Part shown: positions 1-5,084 of the stretch, piece by piece | Layout of the letters: the number at the start of each line of letters is the position of its first letter | Position numbering within the stretch: position 1 is the first letter of the stretch | Source of the DNA: Thiomargarita sp. | GTDB lineage: Bacteria; Pseudomonadota; Gammaproteobacteria; Beggiatoales; Beggiatoaceae | Assembly: GCA_023144675.1 (NCBI GenBank) | Contig: JAGLFE010000146.1 | Coordinates: 1 to 5,084 of the forward strand | Direction: 5' to 3' | DNA length: 5,084 nt | The notes under the pieces: model-generated | Seen by the model: only the letters and a program-made list of their open reading frames with translations | Database searches by the model: none | Told to the model about the DNA's origin: nothing | Made by a program: the position numbers and the translations under genes

Positions 1-187
1 TACTACCTGGGGTGAGCAATTACGTATTTTTTAACTTGGTAGGTAGTTACATTTTAACTATCAAATGTAGATAATAGTTTACAGTGAATAAATAAACTAA
101 ATAATTAACGACTTACACCACAGGCAACAAAAAACAGGTAGAAAAAGAAATGAGTGATTATTTTTATTGTCCGAGTGTATATTATTG

Positions 188-1474
188 TTAGTTTTCTATG
201 ATTGGTATCAACTTAGACAATTCAGTGTCATTAACCTCTCCTACAATATCTTTTAATTTTATTTCAATTGATTCCTTTAATAATTCAATTGTATTCACTG
301 TAGAAGCACAAATAAAGGAATATATTTTTTCATCAAGTTTAGATTCTTCTGATTCGATAAAACATTTAGCTGAAATAAAAGAAGTTAAAGTTCCTCTAAT
401 AGATTTTTGGTCAAATTGAAACACAGTACTTATTTTATCAACAATATCTCCATACAACAAATTAACAAATTCAGCTTTATTTAATGAGATATATTCTGCC
501 AATTCATAAATTATATCAGGACTAGGTAATGGAAATCTTGGGTTAAATCGTGATAGCAATTGTTTATAAAATTCTTCTGAATGTACATTAGGTTCGATAG
601 TTATATTTTCAATTAATTTATAACTTGGTATATTATTATTAATCCCGATGATTCTGTAATCACTTGGTTCCTTTAATACTAATTTTAATTTAGTATCATT
701 TATTACATATCTGATAAAATCAACAAGCCTTGAAAAACCCAAATGGAAATAGTCAAAATCTTTTATTCTATAGGATAACAATTGACTATAAACACCAAGA
801 TTTATACCTGAAGTAACGAGAATATTTTTTGTTGTCTTTGATTTTACTAAAAAGTTAAATATTTCTTTAGAACTTTTATAAAAATCATTATTATCACTAA
901 GCTCTAAAGTAGAATATTCCTTAGCAAATTCTGAAAGAATTGGATTACTTAAAAAGCTATCACTTACATTACTTTTATAAGTTTTATTAGGAGATTCTTC
1001 CGTGGGCAATTCAATCCATACAAAATCATCACAAACTGCCTCAAAAACTCTATTTGTTGTTTTTATATATGCACAACCAATAACCATTTTCCCATATTCA
1101 TGTAACTTTTTTGCTAATGATGAAAATCCACCATCTCCTGACACAATAACAAAATTATCAACAGCATTTTTTGTAAATGCAATATCTATTGCGTCAATAG
1201 CCAATTGAATATCTGAAGCATTTTTCTGTGGACCACGACCAAAACCAAACATTTGAATGGGTTCAATTCCTAATTCAATAATATCACCACGAAGCACACT
1301 TAATCTAGGATCGCTCCAGTTTGCATATGCACGCTGGATTGCTACACCAGAAATATCTTTTTTCATTATTTCATCGAATATATCCTTCAATGATAAATCT
1401 GATAGATAACCAGCTTTACCATATCCACCCATAAGGTTTTCAATGTCATATAAAATTGCGGTATTGAATTTCAT
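188..1474 (-). CDS. NYN-domain (PIN-like) putative RNase with OST-HTH/LOTUS-like domain
   Basis: A 428-residue protein with a NYN domain (LabA/DUF88-type, PIN-like fold) at about residues 1-157. Visible are the first acidic motif YDIEN (D10, N13), a second acidic patch ASDIQLAIDAID (D88, D94, D97) and the strand-turn VSGDGGF (D114). These are the positions where the family binds the metal of a predicted RNase site. Where many NYN proteins have SGDxDF, this one has Gly at 116; similar SGDGGF variants may be typical of its subfamily. Residues about 200-277 (GINLGVYSQLL, then HLGFSRLVDFI) resemble an OST-HTH/LOTUS RNA-binding winged helix. Residues about 300-428 are helical and unrecognised. No signal peptide or membrane segment is seen, so it is probably cytosolic. 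The start is supported by AGGA at 1483-1486, 8 bases upstream. The gene begins 21 bases after the M48 protease stop, so co-transcription is likely. RNA processing or defence is inferred; the substrate is unknown. Confidence 0.9.
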   Translation of the reverse strand: MKFNTAILYDIENLMGGYGKAGYLSDLSLKDIFDEIMKKDISGVAIQRAYANWSDPRLSVLRGDIIELGIEPIQMFGFGRGPQKNASDIQLAIDAIDIAFTKNAVDNFVIVSGDGGFSSLAKKLHEYGKMVIGCAYIKTTNRVFEAVCDDFVWIELPTEESPNKTYKSNVSDSFLSNPILSEFAKEYSTLELSDNNDFYKSSKEIFNFLVKSKTTKNILVTSGINLGVYSQLLSYRIKDFDYFHLGFSRLVDFIRYVINDTKLKLVLKEPSDYRIIGINNNIPSYKLIENITIEPNVHSEEFYKQLLSRFNPRFPLPSPDIIYELAEYISLNKAEFVNLLYGDIVDKISTVFQFDQKSIRGTLTSFISAKCFIESEESKLDEKIYSFICASTVNTIELLKESIEIKLKDIVGEVNDTELSKLIPIIEN

Positions 1475-1482
1475 TTTTTCTA

Positions 1483-1486
1483 TCCT
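1483..1486 (-). promoter_or_regulatory. Ribosome binding site of the NYN gene
   Basis: AGGA on the minus strand lies 8 bases before the ATG at 1474. It sits inside the 21-base gap after the M48 protease stop codon. It fixes the start and shows that the NYN gene can be initiated independently on a shared transcript. Confidence 0.65.
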
Positions 1487-1495
1487 AAATTAAAG

Positions 1496-2770
1496 CTACT
1501 TTTTAGCTGCATCAAAACTGGGTGCTGAATCAATTTTTGCTAATAAATGATTTACACGCACTGGAGCTGGAGGATGTGAATCATAAAAAGCTGAATATAA
1601 TGGATCAGGCGTTAAAGTGTTAGCATTATCCTTATATAATTTAACTAAAGCTTGAATTAAATGAGATGGATGTGCTTGCTCAGCGGCAAAATCATCAGCT
1701 TCAAATTCATGTTTGCGTGATATCCAGGCAACAACTGGCTGTAAGAAAAAAGTGAAAATAGGTAAGGCTAAAGAAAATAATAACAATGCCATATAAGTAG
1801 AAGCAGTTTCAATTCCTAAACCTGTATAAAACCAATCTTGCTTCATCAACCAGCCAAGAAAGGCTAAACTAAGTAAGGTTAAAATAGACATCGAAATAAT
1901 ACGCTTGGTAATATGTTTGCGTTTAAAATGTCCAACTTCATGGGCTAACACGGCGATAACTTCATCAGCATTCAGAGTTTCTAATAAAGTATCAAAAAAC
2001 ACAATCCGTTTATTATTACCTAAACCAGTAAAATAAGCATTTCCATGTCCACTACGCTTAGAACCATCCATAATAAAAATTCCTTTACTGGCAAAACCAT
2101 TTTTTTCCAATAAATGCTCAATTTTCTGCTTCAATTCACCATCTTCCAATGGCTTAAATTTGTTAAACAAAGGCGCAATCACAGTTGGATATAACCACAA
2201 CATTAGCAAACTAAATCCCATCCAAACTGCCCAAACGCTAATCCACCAAAAATCGCCCATATATGCCATTAACCATAAAATTAAAATGATGAATGGAATC
2301 CCAATTATTAAACTTAATAATAGCGATTTGAATAAATCTACAATAAATAATCGTAAGCTAGTGTTATTAAAACCAAATTTGGATTCAATATGAAAAGTGC
2401 TGTAAAGGCTACTGGGTAAATCTAATAAGCTTGAAATCAAACCAAAACTAAGAAATACCGCAACTCCTGTCCATAATTCTGACCATTCTAAAGCACGCCA
2501 TATTTGATCCAATTCGTTGAGCAAACCGCCAATTGTCCATAATAATAAAATTACGACTTCAATAAATAATAAAATTTGTCCGAAGTTAAGCTTTGTCGTA
2601 GTATAAATAGCGGCATTTTGATGATTTTCTAAAGATATTTTTTCTGCAAAGGCATCTGGCACGGCATTTTTATGTTTAATTATATAAGATTTATGTCGCC
2701 AACTAAGCCAAAATTGTACACTTGTGCCTAAAAAGAGAAATATTAAAAAAAATAATGTTAATTCGTTCAT
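1496..2770 (-). CDS. M48 family membrane metalloprotease (Ste24/CAAX protease-like)
   Basis: A 424-residue integral membrane zinc protease, close to the usual length of bacterial Ste24-like proteins. Hydrophobic segments at about 4-21, 65-84, 101-120, 144-169, 174-195, 287-308 and 325-348 match the seven-helix plan. The catalytic motif HEVGH is at 277-281 (zinc ligands H277 and H281, general base E278). The third ligand is E355 in KHEFEADDFA. Other family hallmarks are SKRSGHGNAYFTG (237-249) and the C-terminal DSHPPAPVRV (397-406). In eukaryotes the family trims prenylated CAAX proteins. Bacteria generally lack that pathway, so an inner-membrane quality-control or peptide-cleaving role is inferred. 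The start fits the family N-terminus, but no Shine-Dalgarno sequence precedes it (GGTATAAAAT on the plus strand). G+C is visibly higher than in the neighbours (24/60 at 1561-1620 and at 1921-1980), suggesting a resident chromosomal gene. Confidence 0.95.
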   Translation of the reverse strand: MNELTLFFLIFLFLGTSVQFWLSWRHKSYIIKHKNAVPDAFAEKISLENHQNAAIYTTTKLNFGQILLFIEVVILLLWTIGGLLNELDQIWRALEWSELWTGVAVFLSFGLISSLLDLPSSLYSTFHIESKFGFNNTSLRLFIVDLFKSLLLSLIIGIPFIILILWLMAYMGDFWWISVWAVWMGFSLLMLWLYPTVIAPLFNKFKPLEDGELKQKIEHLLEKNGFASKGIFIMDGSKRSGHGNAYFTGLGNNKRIVFFDTLLETLNADEVIAVLAHEVGHFKRKHITKRIISMSILTLLSLAFLGWLMKQDWFYTGLGIETASTYMALLLFSLALPIFTFFLQPVVAWISRKHEFEADDFAAEQAHPSHLIQALVKLYKDNANTLTPDPLYSAFYDSHPPAPVRVNHLLAKIDSAPSFDAAKK

Positions 2771-2813
2771 GGTATAAAATTTTTATTAAATTTGAGTTTA
2801 TAAATGATTATTA

Positions 2814-2819
2814 ATTATA
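2814..2819 (-). promoter_or_regulatory. Possible -10 element upstream of the M48 protease gene
   Basis: The plus-strand ATTATA reads TATAAT on the minus strand, a perfect sigma70 -10. It would give a leader of about 35 bases before the start at 2770. No convincing -35 lies 16-18 bases further upstream, and perfect -10 hexamers are frequent in DNA this AT-rich, so this is tentative. Confidence 0.3.
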
Positions 2820-2859
2820 CGTAGTCTATTTCGACTTTTGTGTTTGAAAAAATACAACG

Positions 2860-2940
2860 TCAATTTTCAGAAATCATAATTACATTATTTTGTTCTCCTG
2901 TGATTAGTTTTGCTATTAGTTTGTGAAGTTCTTTGCGAGC
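2860..2940 (-). pseudogene. Relic of a Phd/YefM-type antitoxin gene
   Basis: In the gap after the HEPN gene, one minus-strand frame reads ARKELHKLI-AKL-ITGEQNNVIMISEN and then a TGA stop at 2860-2862, followed by an Arg codon. I recall many YefM/Phd antitoxins with the order ..EAR..L..LID(E/K)V..(about 8 residues)..ITG+..NAV(L/M)ISEEDWR... The resemblance covers the N-terminal AR..L helix, the ITG-x-x-N strand and the (L/M)ISE motif. About eight codons are missing in the middle, and the stop falls about where the conserved Trp is expected. There is no start codon in a plausible place, and beyond the stop the frame no longer resembles the family. No toxin gene (RelE/YoeB type) follows. The frame differs from that of the HEPN gene, so it is not a read-through of it. 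This is a recollection-based match on a short peptide. Confidence 0.45.
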
Positions 2941-2944
2941 ATGA

Positions 2945-3493
2945 TTATTTATTAAATTTTGATTTTAATAGTTGAACTATTTTCTCTATTTCATCAAGAT
3001 TCTTTTTAAGTTGTTTCCTTGTTATTTCAACTCCAATGTCTCCATGCGCAATTGCGTCTCGTGTTGATGCAATACTATCCAATATATGAAGAGTACTTTC
3101 TTCATCTTTCTCAAAAAATAAACCTAAATTATTAAAAAGTTTTACTATTGAACGGGATTTGTATTTAGGAACTCTATCTTTGGTAAAGTTGGCATAATTA
3201 ATTTCATTGGGATTTTTCTTATAGTAAGATACAATTTTGTTTAGTGTCAATTCTTCTTCCTTATCCCCCATAAAATTTCTTATCAATAAACAGGGATGTA
3301 TTTCAGATATATTTTTACGCTTTATTTTGTCAATATAGTTTTCAACCATCTTTTTAATTGTTGCCTCAAATTCTGATAGCATCATTAACCACATAGCTTT
3401 TAAAATATATACTTCAGTATTTCCTTTTGGCTCACCATCTCTTCCAGTAAAAGTATTTAATACAGCTAAAATTCTGAGCTTACCTTCCGTCAT
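2945..3493 (-). CDS. HEPN-domain protein, putative RNase partner of DUF262
   Basis: A 182-residue, largely helical protein. Near the C-terminus it has IASTRDAIAHGD, giving R145-x4-H150, the R-x4-6-H signature of HEPN ribonucleases. An earlier amphipathic helix, ILKAMWLMMLSEFEATIKK (30-48), matches the first helix of HEPN families such as MAE_28990/MAE_18760 or RiboL-PSP-HEPN. I cannot tell which of these it is. Residues 160-182 are Lys/Glu-rich and probably helical. The middle (about 55-130) is charged and unassigned. The ATG overlaps the upstream DUF262 stop in an ATGA junction, so the two are expected to be made together and may act as a complex. By family knowledge HEPN proteins often cleave RNA in toxin-antitoxin or abortive-infection systems. 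That role is inferred here. No signal peptide or membrane segment is visible. Confidence 0.78.
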   Translation of the reverse strand: MTEGKLRILAVLNTFTGRDGEPKGNTEVYILKAMWLMMLSEFEATIKKMVENYIDKIKRKNISEIHPCLLIRNFMGDKEEELTLNKIVSYYKKNPNEINYANFTKDRVPKYKSRSIVKLFNNLGLFFEKDEESTLHILDSIASTRDAIAHGDIGVEITRKQLKKNLDEIEKIVQLLKSKFNK

Positions 3494-4542
3494 GGAAAAA
3501 CTTTTCCTAAAAGAATATTTTTAATTATATTGGTTCTTGCTTCAACCATTCTGCCACCAGCTTGTTCATTAAGAGATTTTTTGAACTTATTGTCTCCCAT
3601 TACTTTTTTAAGTTTAGTTTTAAACTCTTCAGGAGATACTTTAATCTCATCTTCTGTAAATTTGGAAAATGCCAGCATTTCCGCATCGTACAAAGCCCTA
3701 TTAGTAGTACTATTCCATTTACCTGTATTGGTTTTAAATATCGCAAAAGAGTTGTTATCTAAATATTTATTAATTAAATTTATTGTTTTATCAAATAAGT
3801 CTGATAACTTTTTCAAATCTGATTCAGAAAGGTTTCTATTATATTCCATGTAATTAGTTAGAAAAAAAGATAGGTTTTCAAATTGCTGAACTCCGTTATA
3901 ATACGCAAAAAAACGAAGCACAAGTTCTTCATGAGCCATATTCTTTTGATCATTTTTTAATCTTAATTTAAGCATTTCACGAAATAAAGGTCTTGAAGCT
4001 AATTCTTTAAGCAAATCATTAAAAGGTCCTCTGAGAGTATTATTTCTGATTTCTTGAGGTGTAAGTTGAATACTACCTAAATTTAAACGTTCAAAAACTT
4101 CATATTTTACTTCTTCATCTGATTCATTAAGAATTACAATCGCTCTAATTGATCTTTTTCTAATTTCATTTCTATCTTTTTCTTCGAGTTCCGAATATTT
4201 TTTGCCATTTATATCATCACGAATTTTTAATCCATTAAGTGGAAATTCATCTTCAATAAATCTATGGAAAGTGCGTAGACGTTGTTGTCCATCAATTACT
4301 TCATACTTCAATGTTTCAGCCTGCTCGGCAAAATAAATTACAGGTATGGGAATGTTTAATAGCAGTGATTCTATAAGTCTTGAGCATTTATTTTGTGAAG
4401 AATCATTTGTATCCCAAATATAATTTCTTTGATAAGCTGGTTTTAAGTCTATGTCTTTGGATTGAATTTTATCTACTAAGTCTTGAACAGAATAATCATA
4501 TGGTTGTGCTAATATACGTCTAGGAGTTTTCTTTTTTGTCAT
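3490..4542 (-). CDS. DUF262 domain protein (GmrSD N-terminal-like, ParB-related fold)
   Basis: A 350-residue protein. Residues about 14-170 form a DUF262 domain: AYQRNYIW (36-43), SRLIESLLLNIPIPVIYF (54-71), the signature VIDGQQRLRTF (82-92; D84-G85-Q86-Q87-R88), and FERLNLGSIQLTPQEIRN (150-167). In related proteins (GmrS, SspE) this ParB-like domain binds or hydrolyses nucleotides and controls a nuclease. The remaining 180 residues are helical and charged. I see no HNH-type DUF1524 nuclease motif, which usually follows in fused GmrSD proteins. The effector is therefore probably the separate HEPN protein encoded immediately downstream with a 4-base overlap. The start gives a basic N-terminus (MTKKKTPRR). 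Only a weak purine run (AAGAAAAAAA) precedes it. A promoter lies about 180 bases upstream. Base composition is low (15 G/C of 60 at 3601-3660), compatible with horizontal acquisition. Confidence 0.93.
   Translation of the reverse strand: MTKKKTPRRILAQPYDYSVQDLVDKIQSKDIDLKPAYQRNYIWDTNDSSQNKCSRLIESLLLNIPIPVIYFAEQAETLKYEVIDGQQRLRTFHRFIEDEFPLNGLKIRDDINGKKYSELEEKDRNEIRKRSIRAIVILNESDEEVKYEVFERLNLGSIQLTPQEIRNNTLRGPFNDLLKELASRPLFREMLKLRLKNDQKNMAHEELVLRFFAYYNGVQQFENLSFFLTNYMEYNRNLSESDLKKLSDLFDKTINLINKYLDNNSFAIFKTNTGKWNSTTNRALYDAEMLAFSKFTEDEIKVSPEEFKTKLKKVMGDNKFKKSLNEQAGGRMVEARTNIIKNILLGKVFP
3494..3507 (-). promoter_or_regulatory. Hairpin masking the HEPN ribosome binding site
   Basis: On the minus strand the bases before the HEPN ATG read GGAAAA-GT-TTTTCC, a perfect 6-base inverted repeat (in practice about 5 pairs with a 4-base loop). 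Its 5' arm overlaps the only Shine-Dalgarno-like AGGA for HEPN. Ribosomes finishing the DUF262 gene would open it, which fits translational coupling across the ATGA overlap. Confidence 0.4.
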
Positions 4543-4604
4543 TTTTTTCTTATTAATCTAATTTGTAATTTATTAAGTTTGAAAATTTCATATAAAAACG
4601 ATAT

Positions 4605-4723
4605 AACGCGATGCTCAACTTTAATTTTAACTCATTATATTTTCTAAGCCAGGTAAATATCGTTATCCAGTATTCACCAAAAATATAAAATTCAATAACT
4701 TATAAAAAGTTGAGTATCGCGTT
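4605..4723. repeat. 18-bp inverted repeat pair with 83-base spacer (MITE-like or leader hairpin)
   Basis: The left arm at 4605-4622 is AACGCGATGCTCAACTTT. The right arm at 4706-4723 is its reverse complement with a single difference (C to T, which would be a G-U pair in RNA). Inside, TATATTTT (4636-4643) pairs with AAAATATA (4680-4687), so the structure is nested. AACGATAT at 4597-4604 is also inverted at 4657-4664. The right arm starts right at the -10 box of the DUF262 promoter, so it covers the expected transcription start. The element could be a small non-autonomous mobile element, a pair of operators, or a structured 5' leader. The sequence does not decide between these. Confidence 0.7.
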
Positions 4724-4752
4724 AATATAGTATTATTACTTTAATTTGTCAA
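4724..4752 (-). promoter_or_regulatory. Sigma70-type promoter for the DUF262-HEPN unit
   Basis: On the minus strand TTGACA (4747-4752) is a perfect -35. It is separated by exactly 17 bases from TATATT (4724-4729), a 5/6 match to the -10 consensus. Transcription should begin near 4717, inside the right arm of the inverted repeat, leaving a leader of about 175 bases before the DUF262 start. Confidence 0.6.
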
Positions 4753-5084
4753 CTTCTAAAATTAATGTATTAAATAACATATAAAACTACAACTCTTGGT
4801 AATTGCTCAATCCCCCTAAATATATGTAACCAATTGAATTTAAAGTTAATTTTTAATGAATAAAATCAACTATTTATTAATTTTGGGTAGTCCTGAATAA
4901 TGTAGTGTTTTTTCTAAAAAATTCGTTAAAATATAAAGTACTTAACAAAATTACAACTACTTTGTGTAGGGCTACTAATATTTTTAATTATTGTTACTTC
5001 TGTAAAGTTTTTAATTTTTTCTGAAGTTTAAGTGCATATGATTTTATTTTTATATGTTCTTTTTTTGTAACTGCCTACGATGAT
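4753..5084. other. AT-rich stretch without a recognisable gene
   Basis: No convincing reading frame, tRNA or repeat array is visible on either strand. It contains GTAATTGCTCA followed by CCCCC (4799-4816), an inverted copy of a sequence at 9-23, and an imperfect 20-base hairpin (4887-4906 with 4956-4975). One minus-strand frame stays open for about 34 codons around 4930-5030, but it has no start codon and resembles nothing I know. A gene may begin or end beyond the right edge. Confidence 0.6.
4887..4975. repeat. Imperfect inverted repeat of unknown nature
   Basis: The arm GTAGTCCTGAATAATGTAGT (4887-4906) is matched in inverse by ACTACTTTGTGTAGGGCTAC (4956-4975). 15 of 20 positions pair, and three of the five mismatches would be G-U pairs in RNA. 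The loop is 49 bases. The right arm also contains the small palindrome GTAGGGCTAC. It could be the end sequences of a tiny mobile element or a chance structure. Confidence 0.35.

Noticed and set aside
1..187. Rho-independent terminator after the NYN gene
   Set aside because: No stable stem followed by a T run could be found on the minus strand. Where transcription ends is not visible here.
150..191. Small plus-strand frame of 13 codons starting ATGAGTGAT
   Set aside because: It is too short, overlaps the end of the NYN gene on the other strand, and has no recognisable product.
2782..2959. Direct repeat TTTATTAAATTT flanking the gap between the HEPN and protease genes
   Set aside because: It is made only of A and T in AT-rich DNA, and one copy lies in the end of the HEPN coding sequence. 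It is most likely chance.
198..3853. Plus-strand open frames of 66-107 codons lying opposite the four minus-strand genes
   Set aside because: They lie antisense to well-supported coding sequences, resemble no family, and follow from the low G+C and codon bias of the real genes.
3490..4050. HNH/DUF1524 nuclease domain in the C-terminal half of the DUF262 protein
   Set aside because: No His-rich HxxP or HNH-type motif is present. The region is helical and charged, so the fused GmrSD architecture is not supported.
4600..4728. Integron attC-like site: ATAAC at one end, GTTA at the other, with CTCAA and TTGAG inside
   Set aside because: In attC sites the spacers between the R and L boxes should be unpaired, and extra unpaired bases mark the strand. 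Here the arms, including the spacers, are complementary throughout except for one base. The outer boxes also deviate from RYYYAAC/GTTRRRY. No integrase or second site is seen.
39..5078. GTAGGTAGTTAC (39-50) and GTAACTGCCTAC (5067-5078) as terminal inverted repeats
   Set aside because: 11 of 12 bases match, but many such pairs are expected by chance in 5 kb, and the window edges are arbitrary.

Overview
The window is an AT-rich bacterial segment. All four intact genes lie on the minus strand, so transcription runs from high to low coordinates. The best-conserved gene is a Ste24-type M48 membrane protease of the kind common in Gram-negative bacteria, so I infer an AT-rich proteobacterium, probably a gammaproteobacterium. 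No rRNA, tRNA or other marker fixes the genus.

Layout, in the direction of transcription. (1) 4543-5084 has no gene. Next to the first gene it holds a good sigma70-type promoter (TTGACA, 17 bp, TATATT) that fires into an 18-bp inverted repeat about 120 bp long overall. Further out it holds a shorter imperfect hairpin. (2) 3490-4542 and 2945-3493 are a two-gene unit: a stand-alone DUF262 (ParB-like, DGQQR motif) protein, followed with a 4-base ATGA overlap by a HEPN-domain protein carrying an R-x4-H ribonuclease signature. This is the most system-like part of the window and looks like a compact defence or toxin-type module. (3) 2771-2944 is a short gap. It contains what looks like the relic of a Phd/YefM antitoxin gene and a possible promoter for the next gene. 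(4) 1496-2770 encodes the M48 protease, followed after 21 bases by 188-1474, a NYN-domain (PIN-like nuclease) protein with an OST-HTH/LOTUS-like RNA-binding region. Their spacing suggests co-transcription. (5) 1-187 is a short AT-rich tail with no gene or clear terminator.

Taken together, the protease looks like a resident chromosomal gene, visibly richer in G+C over its conserved parts. It sits among more AT-rich accessory genes, all linked to RNA or nucleic-acid processing (DUF262, HEPN, NYN-LOTUS), and the remains of a toxin-antitoxin locus. A pair of inverted GGGG..TGAGCAATTAC sequences lies near the two ends, at 9-23 and 4799-4816. They may be remains of a mobile element, but this is unproven.
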